From: CAZMXP01 sp964570285
GTDB lineage: Bacteria > Planctomycetota > PLA2
Length of the DNA stretch: 25,052 nt
Direction of reading: 5' to 3'
NCBI GenBank assembly: GCA_964570285.1
Contig: CAZMXP010000065.1
Span: 1 to 25,052 of the forward strand
The notes beneath the pieces are model-generated. The model did not search any database. It had not been told where the DNA came from and saw nothing but the letters and a program-made list of their open reading frames with translations. The position numbers and the translations under genes are program-made. This document shows positions 8,122 through 15,500 of the stretch, one piece after another (position 1 is the stretch's first letter; every line of letters starts with the position of its first letter).

Positions 8122-8281
8122 CGAGCGCCCTCTCGCCGGGTTGACAGCCGCCCTGCGCGACCTCGCCGCGTGGATCGACGCGGCAGGCCTGCGCGCGGCG
8201 GTGATCGGGGGCGTGGCGGCGTCGCTCGTGGGACGTCCGCGCCTGACGCGCGACGTGGACAGAATGCGCGGAAGGCCGTGA
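8114..8281 (+). pseudogene. Truncated nucleotidyltransferase (5' fragment)
   Basis: From GTG 8114 the frame gives 55 residues: MADERPLAGLTAALRDLAAWID followed by RAAVIGGVAASLVGRPRLTRDVD and a non-homologous end RMRGRP. The GG...S...R.T.D.D segment is the start of the polymerase-beta-like nucleotidyltransferase active site seen in MNT-type antitoxins and AbiEii. The sequence breaks off exactly at the DVD of the metal-binding motif; the rest of the domain, normally another 100-200 residues, is missing. The break lies where the next convergent minus-strand genes begin, so a deletion or rearrangement junction is likely around 8261-8281. Confidence 0.65.
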
Positions 8282-8287
8282 GAAGGC

Positions 8288-8467
8288 TCAGCACTGGTCC
8301 CACTCGTGGATCGCGCCGCGCGAGTCCTCGACCGTCACCGCGTAGTGCGCGGGGACCATCCAGCCGCACGGCCCGGGGCGCGCGAGGCCGCGGATGAGAT
8401 GCACGGTCACCGCGCGGTCCGCGAAGCAAATGGTCTCCTCCGCGAGGCTTTCTCCTGTGGTCCTCAT
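8288..8467 (-). CDS. Small hypothetical protein (59 aa)
   Basis: Not recognised. ATG 8467 overlaps the stop of the upstream minus-strand gene as ATGA, which supports a real coupled pair. The protein reads MRTTGESLAEETICFADRAV and ends GAIHEWDQC, with a central Gly/Pro-rich GLARPGPCGWMVPAHYAVTVED stretch. It has three cysteines and no obvious membrane segment. The composition is protein-like rather than the Arg/Pro-rich pattern of antisense frames in this window. It ends 7 bp from the truncated nucleotidyltransferase on the other strand. Confidence 0.5.
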   Translation of the reverse strand: MRTTGESLAEETICFADRAVTVHLIRGLARPGPCGWMVPAHYAVTVEDSRGAIHEWDQC

Positions 8468-8676
8468 CGCGTCACCCGCGTCTCGGCGTCCGTGATCAGC
8501 CCTGCGCGCCGCAGCCAAGCGAGGCGGCCGTTCGAGTTCCAGATCCGCGCGCACTGGAATCTCACCGCCAAATCGCTCCTCGCGAAGTGCCAGACGTCGG
8601 CGCTCGCGACGATCCGGCTGCGCAAGCGCTTCGCGAGGGCGAGCGCCCGCCTCGTGGTCGTCGTTGTCGTTGCCAT
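8464..8676 (-). CDS. Small hypothetical protein (70 aa)
   Basis: Not recognised. From ATG 8676 it reads MATTTTTTRRALALAKRLRS, then IVASADVWHFARSDLAVRFQ, and ends WLRRAGLITDAETRVTR. A basic N-terminal helix and a hydrophobic core around WHFARSDLAV suggest a small folded protein, conceivably nucleic-acid binding, but this is only an impression. A longer version from TTG 8733 (89 aa) is possible; neither start has a strong Shine-Dalgarno. Its stop overlaps the next start (ATGA), making a two-gene unit. Confidence 0.45.
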   Translation of the reverse strand: MATTTTTTRRALALAKRLRSRIVASADVWHFARSDLAVRFQCARIWNSNGRLAWLRRAGLITDAETRVTR

Positions 8677-8788
8677 GCGCGCATTGGGGTTCTGCCGCGC
8701 GACGCAATCCAGTCCTTTCGTGACGGATTCCAATCTTCCGGCGAGCCGAGCAGACGGCTAGCAGCGGCGTGGCCCGGGACGCCGTCGG

Positions 8789-9067
8789 CTACTTCCCGGA
8801 TAGGTGGACGGCGTGCAGGAACTCCACCACGCGGCGGGCGCCGAACTTCCGGAACGCGCGGTCCCTGTGCTTCTTCACGGCGGACACCGAGATGTCGAGC
8901 AGTCGAGCGATGCCCTCGTTCGTGCGACCGCCGAACACCATTGCCCCGACCTCGGTCTCGCGCGGGCTCAGCCCGTGCATCGTCGCCGCCTCCGCGAAGA
9001 TCCGGCCCAGGTCCGAGGCGCGCCGTCGCAGGCGCTTGCGGGCATCCGGTCGCTTCCCCTGGTCCAT
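8789..9067 (-). CDS. Orphan LuxR-type (GerE) HTH transcriptional regulator
   Basis: 92-aa stand-alone DNA-binding protein. Residues 32-88 form a LuxR/GerE helix-turn-helix: LSPRETEVGAMVFGGRTNEGIARLL followed by the recognition-helix region DISVSAVKKHRDRAFRKFG. The residues usually conserved (Glu in RETEV, Gly in GGRTNEGIA, Val in SAVKKH) are present. There is no receiver, PAS or autoinducer domain, so the input signal is unknown. ATG 9067 has GGAGGGG six bases upstream. It is divergently oriented to the 9371-16187 cluster across a 300-400-bp gap, so it may regulate that cluster or itself. Two direct TTGGCCAC repeats in the gap are candidate sites, though not the usual LuxR-type dyad. Confidence 0.88.
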   Translation of the reverse strand: MDQGKRPDARKRLRRRASDLGRIFAEAATMHGLSPRETEVGAMVFGGRTNEGIARLLDISVSAVKKHRDRAFRKFGARRVVEFLHAVHLSGK

Positions 9068-9471
9068 GCGTCCCCTCCGCGTCTACATCCCGCGCCGATT
9101 CTAGCGCGAAAAAAAATGTAAAGCCGGTCCGTTGATCGGATTCGCGGAATGGCCCCCTTCGCCACGGCGACGCGTTCCATTAGGTTTGGTTGTCGTCTCT
9201 TGGCCACTGTCCTATTGGCCACCTTGCGCAGAGCGGCGGGTGCCACTACGGTGGCGGTCGAGTTCAGCGGCGCACGGGCCTGCGGGGGCGATGCCTCGCG
9301 ATCCGGATCGCGGGCGCCAGCGGAGAGTGCCGCGGACCGGGCGGGCGTCCGGCCGCGAGGAGGTGGCGCGATGAGGACGACGGGATCGGAAGTCGACTGG
9401 CGACGGCGGGGCGCGTCGCGACTCGGGGAGCACCGTCCGACCCGGACCCGGCCGTCCGGAGGACCGGTCGG
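9068..9471. other. Divergent intergenic region between LuxR-type gene and unknown cluster
   Basis: 404 bp between the LuxR-type start and the first confident plus-strand gene. It contains the AT-rich tract at 9098-9122, two direct copies of TTGGCCAC (9200-9207 and 9215-9222, 15 bp apart, each with a TGGCCA palindrome), and a possible 34-aa leader gene at 9371. A longer plus-strand frame from 9149 also exists but is Arg/Gly-rich and not convincing. Confidence 0.45.
9098..9122 (-). promoter_or_regulatory. AT-rich tract upstream of the LuxR-type gene, candidate promoter
   Basis: In very GC-rich surroundings, the minus strand carries TAGAAT (9098-9103) preceded by an eight-T run and TTTACA. TAGAAT would be a good -10, about 31 bases before the start codon. 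TTTACA is only 13 bp from it, too close for a standard -35, so the T-tract may act as an UP-like element. Confidence 0.35.
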
Positions 9472-9475
9472 ATGA
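9371..9475 (+). CDS. Possible 34-aa leader peptide of the unknown cluster
   Basis: ATG 9371 is preceded by a strong GAGGAGG seven to eight bases upstream, and the frame (MRTTGSEVDWRRRGASRL... ending PSGGPVG) stops with a TGA that overlaps the next start as ATGA. The same layout, strong purine-rich site plus ATGA overlap, is seen at the next junction (9840). The sequence itself is Arg/Gly-rich and not recognisable, so it could be spurious or only a translational leader. Confidence 0.3.
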   Translation: MRTTGSEVDWRRRGASRLGEHRPTRTRPSGGPVG

Positions 9476-9843
9476 GCGACTTCCGATTCGTCGGGGAGCC
9501 CTTCCACGGCAAGGCGCCCGAGGCGTGCTTCGGCATCGCGGTCGCCGATTTCGGAGGGGCGGACTCCCTCACCTTCTCCGTCTACCACAGGGACCGCGAG
9601 GAGGACGCCTGGGCGTTGCTGCGCCAGGCCGACATCCCCGCTGGCGCTTGCGAACTGACGATGCGGGCCACCGACATCAAGCGGATCCTCCGGCACGAGG
9701 TCGCGGGGAGCGGGCACTCCGGCCGCGGCCCGGCATCGCTCTGGCTCTTCGAGCCGGCGTGGATCGCGGCGCCGGAAGAGGGGGACGCCGATGGCGACAC
9801 CCCCGGCGGGCCGCGGGCGAGAGGTGAGGAGGAAGCGCGATGA
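9472..9843 (+). CDS. Unknown protein, first confident gene of cluster (123 aa)
   Basis: Not recognised. The product reads MSDFRFVGEPFHGKAPEACF, then VADFGGADSLTFSVYHRDREE and DAWALLRQADIPAG, with a polar acidic tail (EEGDADGDTPGGPRARGEEEAR). The first ~100 residues look like an alternating beta-strand fold; there is no signal peptide or membrane segment. ATG 9472 overlaps a possible leader stop, and its own stop overlaps the next start (ATGA), indicating translational coupling. Position at the head of a run of co-directional unknown genes suggests a shared function with the two large downstream proteins. Confidence 0.7.
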   Translation: MSDFRFVGEPFHGKAPEACFGIAVADFGGADSLTFSVYHRDREEDAWALLRQADIPAGACELTMRATDIKRILRHEVAGSGHSGRGPASLWLFEPAWIAAPEEGDADGDTPGGPRARGEEEAR

Positions 9844-10088
9844 GTTCGGACCGCTTCGAGATCCACCGGTACAAGGGGATCCTGCACGTCTGGCGTGCAG
9901 GCAACCCTGTCGCCTCGCCGTCGCCCCAATTCACCGTGACCTACTCCCCCGAGGAGTGCAGCGACTGGGTGACGGAGGCGGCGGCACGGGCCGCGGAGAA
10001 CGCCGCGCGCGGGGAGCCCGACGCGCTGGACGACGAGCTGCCCCGCGAGGAGAACGACGCCGGGCCGGGAGTCGAATCGAACAGGTGA
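9840..10088 (+). CDS. Unknown small protein of cluster (82 aa)
   Basis: Not recognised. It reads MSSDRFEIHRYKGILHVWRA, then QFTVTYSPEECSDWVTEAAARAAENA, with an acidic, probably disordered tail (DALDDELPREENDAG). Predicted as short beta-hairpin strands plus one amphipathic helix. GAGGAGG precedes ATG 9840, which overlaps the preceding stop by four bases. Small, soluble and acidic: an adaptor or chaperone for a larger cluster protein is possible but purely inferential. Confidence 0.68.
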   Translation: MSSDRFEIHRYKGILHVWRAGNPVASPSPQFTVTYSPEECSDWVTEAAARAAENAARGEPDALDDELPREENDAGPGVESNR

Positions 10089-10093
10089 GCAAC

Positions 10094-10105
10094 CTCGGCG
10101 CCGAG
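10094..10105. repeat. 12-bp perfect palindrome in intercistronic gap
   Basis: CTCGGCGCCGAG lies six bases after the stop of the 82-aa gene. It could fold as a short hairpin or be chance in GC-rich DNA. The remaining 110 bases to the next gene hold the longer palindrome at 10172-10190. Confidence 0.35.
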
Positions 10106-10171
10106 AAGCGCCGTGAAAGTCAGTGAACGCGTCGGCGCAGGGCGCGCCGGCGCAGAGGTCGAGCCTCCCGC

Positions 10172-10190
10172 CGCATCGACGGTCGATGCG
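10172..10190. promoter_or_regulatory. 19-bp perfect inverted repeat, candidate operator or hairpin
   Basis: CGCATCGAC-G-GTCGATGCG: 9-bp arms around a single central base, ending 26 bp before the ATG of the first paralogue gene (10217) and just upstream of its AAGGAG site. The geometry fits a dimeric regulator's operator; as RNA it would make a 7-8-bp stem with a tight loop next to the ribosome site. Confidence 0.5.
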
Positions 10191-10216
10191 CGGGGGGACA
10201 TGGCAAGGAGAAGACA

Positions 10217-10576
10217 ATGGCCGGAGAACTCGTCCCCCTGGTGCTGCTGCCCCGCTACACGTCGTACGTCGGCGCGACCGACTTCACGACGATCGGGATG
10301 GAGGTGAGCGACTACAGCAAGGCGATCGTCAACGTCTGGCGCGGGCCGATCATCGGCACGGCCGGCACCTTCGCGTGCGTCTTCGAGGAGTCGACCGATC
10401 AGCTCACCTGGTCCACCTGCACGAACGGCACCGGCGGCGACCCGGGCCTCAGCACCGAGGCGCAGTACAAGCCCGAGCTCAACAAGCGCTGGTTCCGCAT
10501 CAAGGTCACGATCGGGGGCACGCTGCCGGCGGCGAGCTGCTGGGCGATCGGCTACCTCGAGCGGCGCGAGAGCTAG
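10217..10576 (+). CDS. Unknown ~118-aa paralogue A (predicted beta-sandwich)
   Basis: 119-aa protein, not assigned to a known family. It shares a clear pattern with the next gene: VPLVLLPRY, an aromatic/Thr-rich strand, then a Tyr followed by IVNVWRGPI, then F-x-CVFEESTDQLTW, and a C-terminal WFRIKVT strand. The alternating hydrophobic pattern, EESTDQ-x-x-W turn and absence of helices suggest a compact beta-sandwich, of the kind seen in virion/tail accessory proteins and surface-associated domains; this is an impression. No signal peptide. ATG 10217 has AAGGAG eight bases upstream. A 19-bp palindrome precedes it. Spacing to the paralogue is 13 bp. Confidence 0.75.
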   Translation: MAGELVPLVLLPRYTSYVGATDFTTIGMEVSDYSKAIVNVWRGPIIGTAGTFACVFEESTDQLTWSTCTNGTGGDPGLSTEAQYKPELNKRWFRIKVTIGGTLPAASCWAIGYLERRES

Positions 10577-10589
10577 GGGCGCGCCCGCC

Positions 10590-10946
10590 ATGAGGGAGCC
10601 CTCCGTCCCGGTCGTCCTGTTCGGCCGCTACTCGACGCTGCACGGGACCGGCACGTTCGTGACGCTGCCGATCGACGCGACGCCGTACGAGTCGATCACC
10701 CTGCAGGTCTGGCGCGGGGAGATCGCGGCGATGCACTCGTTCCTCTTCGTGCTCGAGGAGTCGACGGACCAGCAGGCCTGGTTCGTCCTGGCGAGCGGCG
10801 ACCCCGGACAGGACACGGAGGTGACGTACTCGGCCTCGCTGAGCAGGTCCTGGATCCGGGGAAAGGTCACGCAGGCCGGCGTCTCCTCGGAGATCCCCAC
10901 CGTGTCGCTGCGCGCGACGGGGGATCTCCACTTGCGGAGGAGGTGA
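10590..10946 (+). CDS. Unknown ~118-aa paralogue B (predicted beta-sandwich)
   Basis: 118-aa tandem paralogue of the preceding gene. Matching blocks: VPVVLFGRY with VPLVLLPRY; YESITLQVWRGEI with YSKAIVNVWRGPI; FLFVLEESTDQQAW with FACVFEESTDQLTW; and SRSWIRGKVT with NKRWFRIKVT. The copies are near-equal in length but strongly diverged outside these blocks, so the duplication is old and both have been retained, perhaps as subunits of a hetero-oligomer. Function unknown; no export signal. It ends 10 bp before the 538-aa gene, with the next GGAGG between them. Confidence 0.75.
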   Translation: MREPSVPVVLFGRYSTLHGTGTFVTLPIDATPYESITLQVWRGEIAAMHSFLFVLEESTDQQAWFVLASGDPGQDTEVTYSASLSRSWIRGKVTQAGVSSEIPTVSLRATGDLHLRRR

Positions 10947-10956
10947 CCGGAGCCCC

Positions 10957-12573
10957 ATGATGCCGGCCGTAGGTTGCCTCGAGCCGTGCCGCGATGCGTC
11001 CGAGCCTCTCCGGCGGGCCGGAGAGGCCGGCGCGCGCCCGTGCGGATGCGCCAAGGCGGCGGGCGCGGGATGCGGGTGCGCGGACTGCGGGGCGGCCGGC
11101 ACTCCCGTCGAGGCCGGAGCAACCGGGCAGGGCACGATCGCCGCGGCACACCCAGGCGACGAGGACGGAGGGGCGCAGGCCCCTCCCGATCTCGCCCACT
11201 TCCAGCGGATCGTCGAGAGTCTGGGTGTGATGACGCCCGCCGTCGGCATCCCCCGCTCGGCCCTGACACGTCGCGGAGCATCGGCGCGCCCGCCCGTGGA
11301 GCTGCCGTTCGCGGCGCGGGACCGGTGCGGCGAGTGGCACCGCGAGCGTCGCCCGCGGGCCTCCTCGCTGGACCTCTGCGTCGGCCCTTGGGCGCCTCCT
11401 CCGCGCGGCACCGGCACCACGGTACACGAGCCGCTGGAGGCGGGGCCCCCACCGTGGGGCGGGGTCCTCGACATCCCGGCGCCGCCCCGATCCCCCTGCG
11501 CGTCGGCCTCCCCCGACAGCTTCGACGCGGCCGTGGAGGCACCGGACGAGTGGACCGATGACGACGGGGACTCCGAGGCCGCGGGCTGCGTGGCGCCCAG
11601 CACGCGCGCCCCGGCCGGTGCTGGCATCAGGAGGTGCGCTCAGCGCGCGCACGACTTGGATGCGGCCCGCGAGATCTTCCCGGGGATCGAGAGCAGGGAG
11701 CTCTGGCGAGGCAAGGCGGGGCCTCCGGCGCTCGACACATGCGATTGCAAGTGTGTCGACGAGCCGCGAATCGTCCTGCCTCCGGCGGAGCCGCAGGACG
11801 GCATGGTCATCGACGTGCTCCCCGAGGAGCCGAGGATCCTCGTGCATACAGGCCCGTCCCATGAGACTCCGCCGATCCCGGCAGCGCCCGAGAAGGGACG
11901 CGCGCGGTTCCCCTGGCCGTTCCCGCCGAGGCCGCTAGAGCTTGGGGCGATGATCGCGCCGCCCGCGGGGCGCCAACCCGGCGAGCCACTGGTCCACGGC
12001 TCCCCGGAGGCCGTAACGCACGGCGGCGCGTCCGGGACCGACGCCGAGCGCTCAGCCGACGGCCCCTCGACGCTTGCCGCGACGGCGGCGCCGGGCCCCG
12101 CGCTCATCGACGTCCGCGAGATGCCTCCCACGACCGCATCGCGGCGAGGGGAGCGCCCGGCGCCGCCCTCCCTCGCGGAACTCCATCCCGGCGATCCGCG
12201 CCGGACACCGGTCGGCCCCCCCGCGGCGCGCGAGCTCGCGCGCACGCCGACGACGGTCGCACCGCCCTTGCATCCGAGGCTCGCGGAACCGGCGACGCGG
12301 GGAGCTGCATCGGCCGATCCGGCGCGTCCCGAGGGCTCCGGACCTCCGCGGTCCGCCGGCTCGCAGGCCTCCCTCACGACGGGCGTGACCGGGGACAAGC
12401 GCACGTTCGATGCGGGAGCGCTCGCGCCGCCGAGCGGCACCGCCGGCAGCGTCGCGTCGCTGGCGCCGCACCGCCACTCGGCGGGCATCGACGACCGCAG
12501 CGTCGTCGCCGCGCCAGGCGCGACAGCAGGGCGAGGCGGAACAAGCCGTCGGACGGGAGGCAGGCCGTGGTGA
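10957..12573 (+). CDS. Large disordered Pro/Ala/Gly-rich protein with Cys clusters (538 aa)
   Basis: Not recognised. The N-terminus carries closely spaced cysteines (Cys7, Cys11, Cys29, Cys31, Cys39, Cys41, Cys44, in CGC and CGCADCG patterns) and a second cluster CDCKC at 262-266, followed by a more ordered-looking segment (EPRIVLPPAEPQDGMVIDVLPEEPRIL). Most of the rest, especially residues 300-538, is low-complexity Pro/Ala/Arg/Ser-rich and probably disordered. The Cys pattern suggests metal binding or disulfides. Such biased sequence could be questioned as non-coding, but the frame is open for 1.6 kb, is preceded by GGAGG-like bases, fits tightly after paralogue B, and its end overlaps the start of the 1111-aa gene. 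I infer a structural or carrier partner of that protein. Confidence 0.6.
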   Translation: MMPAVGCLEPCRDASEPLRRAGEAGARPCGCAKAAGAGCGCADCGAAGTPVEAGATGQGTIAAAHPGDEDGGAQAPPDLAHFQRIVESLGVMTPAVGIPRSALTRRGASARPPVELPFAARDRCGEWHRERRPRASSLDLCVGPWAPPPRGTGTTVHEPLEAGPPPWGGVLDIPAPPRSPCASASPDSFDAAVEAPDEWTDDDGDSEAAGCVAPSTRAPAGAGIRRCAQRAHDLDAAREIFPGIESRELWRGKAGPPALDTCDCKCVDEPRIVLPPAEPQDGMVIDVLPEEPRILVHTGPSHETPPIPAAPEKGRARFPWPFPPRPLELGAMIAPPAGRQPGEPLVHGSPEAVTHGGASGTDAERSADGPSTLAATAAPGPALIDVREMPPTTASRRGERPAPPSLAELHPGDPRRTPVGPPAARELARTPTTVAPPLHPRLAEPATRGAASADPARPEGSGPPRSAGSQASLTTGVTGDKRTFDAGALAPPSGTAGSVASLAPHRHSAGIDDRSVVAAPGATAGRGGTSRRTGGRPW

Positions 12574-15500
12574 TGGTCCGGCCCATAGGCGCTGCCTACA
12601 CCCCTCCGCCGCGCTCGCGCGCGGCACTCGCCGACCCCAAGCGGCCGGGCGCGGCTGCGGCAGTGGCCACAGACGGCACTTCGCTCGACGTCGGCCCCCC
12701 CGCGAACCAGGCCCGGGCCGAGGCGCGCCTGTCGCCGCCGTCGGCGAGCCAAGGCGTGCTCTCGCCCCCGGGAGTCGCGCCGCCCCGAGCGGGCAAAGGT
12801 CCGGTGGGACCGGCCGACGTGAGGATGGAGAGCGCGCGCGGGCTTGAGAGCACGGGGCTGGAGAAGGGCGAGGGGCGCGAGCCCCCGGCGGCCCTTGGCG
12901 GAGGCACGGTCCCGCGCGCGGCGCCGCCCGCCCGTCCGTGGGCGGGCGCCGCTCCGCCGCGGGAGGGCGACCGCAAGCACGCCGTCGATCCTGTGGCCAG
13001 CCCGGGGAAGGACTCCTTCGTCGTCGGCGACGTGTGGATGGGCGCCGCGCACGCGGGGTCGCAGGCGGCGCTGCAGCACGCAGACCGCTTCGCCGCCTCT
13101 CTGGGGGGCGAACTCAAGCCAGCCGGCCCCCCGGGCCCCCCTGCGGCCGCCGGCGAGAAGCCGCGCCCCGACGCGGACTCTGCGCCCGGGCAGCGCCAAC
13201 TCGCAACACCCCCGGACTTCCCCGCGGACCGCGGCTTCGGCAGGGGGACCGCCGCCGCACCGCCGGGCGCGCCGTCCACGCGGCGCACCGCCGCGCAACT
13301 CGGCACCGTGCCGGGCCGCCGGAATGCAACAGAAATCGCGGACGGCTCGTCGCAACGTGCGAGCGTGCAGTGGGGAGGCCACGCCGGGCCCGCGGACACG
13401 ACCGGCGTCGCGACCGAGGGGTCGGGCTCGGCGCAGGTGGCGGCGAGCGAGGGGGTGCCGACGCCGGAGCCGATGGTCGCGACGGGCCGGGGGACGGCGC
13501 TCTACTCCGGAGGCAGGGGAGCCTCGGGGGGCGACCCGGGGGCGAGCGTGAAGCGGTGGGCGAGGGCCGACAACGACCTGAGGGCGGCGGCGAAGGAGCG
13601 AGGAGACCTCCAACGCAAGCGCGAGGAGAAGCAGGGCGCCATGGCGAGCGCCGAGAAGGCGAGACTGGACGCGGCAGCGGCAAAGAGCAGGGCGGGGAAC
13701 GCTGCCGAAAGGGCGAAGGCGGAACGTGCCGAGAACGCTGCGCACGCGGACTGGATCGCGGCCAAGCACGAGATCGCGAAGATCGATGCCGGGATCGAGG
13801 AGCAGCGGGGAAAGGAGCGTCGAGCCCGCGTCGAGCGCGACTGGAACGGGGACAGGCTCGACGCCGCCGACAAGAAGGCGGCGGCTGCCCTCTCGCAGAA
13901 GATGGACGACGATCCCGCGTCGAAGCGGCGTCGCGAGCGCGAGGAGCGTGCGGAGCAGCGCCTGAAGGACGCGGAGGCGCGTGCCGACCAGAGGCGCGAG
14001 CGCAAGGGGGAGGCGTGGAACCGCCACCGGGAGGAGCGGCAGGAGCGGCTCCGCGAGAAGCGCCGGGAGAGGGAGGAGCGGCAGGAGGCCGCGCGGAAGG
14101 CGCTTGCGCTGTCACCCTCGGACTTCGCGAAGTGGAGGGCGGCGCGACAGACGGTGCGCTTTCTCGAAGGCGCGATCCGCGAGCAGCGGGCGATCCTGGA
14201 CGACCCGAAGGCCACAAGCGAGGAGAAGGCGGCGGCGAGAAGGGAGATCAAGGAGCTCGAGGGGCAGCAGGCGATCGCCCGCGCCGACCAGCAGTGGATC
14301 GACGAGGGGGGCTTCCCGCTCCACGAACTCGACTGCTGCGACCCGGCGTACGCGCGCTGCCGGCCGCCGTGCCTCCCCGAGCAGAGGTGCGACTGCGTCA
14401 AGCCCGAGCACTGCGGCCCATCGAAGAAGACCCCCGGCGAGAGTGGCAAGGGAGGCGATGGCGGCGTGCCGCCTGGGTTGCGCGAGGAGACGGTGACGGC
14501 GGCGCGCGACAGTGCGGCGCCAGCGGAGGAGCCCGAGGGGCCGGAGGATTCGAAGCCGGGCGTGGCGCCGCCGAGGCGCGGGGGCGCCCGGGGCCGCGAC
14601 GGCGGCGCGGCGAGCCCCGTCTCCCCCGAGGCCACGCCGGAGACGCAGACGATCGAGCCGCCGAAGCCGCCGGACGTGCCGGACGACGACGGCAAGGGCG
14701 ACGCGGACGCCGCTGGCCCCACGAGGAAGCGCGGGACCTTCGTGGAGGAGATCGACGACGACGGCAAGCGCGTCTACGCCGTCCCGGACATGTGGCAGGG
14801 GGAGGGTGGCGAGGACGAGGAGTTCGGAACCGTCCTTCCGTCCGGCAACCCCTGCAAGCGGCCGCCGCCCCCATTCCTCGTTCTGTGGGAGAAGTCAGGG
14901 GCGCGCCGCGTCGGCGTGATCCGGGACGCGGACACGATCCGCTTCGTCTGGGATCTCTACTGCCTGAGTTGGCGCGCGGGCGACCGGCGGGGCCGACTGG
15001 AGGGGCTCAACGAGACCGTCGTCGAACTCGTCGATCCCGCGGAAGTCGACCTCGGCGCCCTCGAGGAGGGGTTCTTGGACGCGCTCTTCGCGGAACTCGC
15101 GAAGTGGGGCGAAGCGGGCAAGGATCTCGTCAAGGAGCAGGTCGAGGCGCTGCTCGCGCTGCCCGACATCGCCCGGGCGTTCGTCGAGGATCCGCGGGCG
15201 GTGATCGCCGCGATCCCCGAGGCGCTGGCGGGCATGCCGGGGGAGGAGATCGCGAGGATCAAGGAGCTGCTGGTCGGCGCATGGGAAGGTGACCGGAAGG
15301 CGATCCTCACGGTCGTCGCGAACATCCTCGGCGGTGTGATCGTGAGGTACGGGGCGAAGTTCGTCAAGGGGCTGGGGGCAAGACTGAAGAAACTGTGGGA
15401 TGCGCGGAAGGGCCGCAAGACGGCTGGAGGGGACCTCCCTCCGATACCCGACAGGAAGCCCCGCCGCGGGAAGCCTCCCGACAAGGACAAGCGGCGTCGC

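Noticed and set aside
5103..8429. 1108-aa minus-strand open frame across the DUF1501 and PSCyt1 genes
   Set aside because: Antisense shadow: Arg/Ala/Val/Glu-rich with no recognisable motif, fully overlapping two well-supported plus-strand genes.
9149..9475. 108-aa plus-strand frame upstream of the unknown cluster
   Set aside because: Arg/Gly/Ala-rich with no ribosome site at its first ATG; only the 34-aa version from 9371 has a good site, and that is listed with low confidence.
10060..10090. tRNA-like GTCGAATC segment near the end of the 82-aa gene
   Set aside because: No acceptor stem, D-arm or anticodon arm could be drawn around it; it lies in coding sequence.
11640..14027. 795-aa minus-strand open frame opposite the two large cluster genes
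   Set aside because: Low-complexity Arg/Gly/Pro composition without domains. The plus strand has Shine-Dalgarno sites, overlaps and an ordered coiled coil/Cys/tip layout, so the plus strand is preferred.
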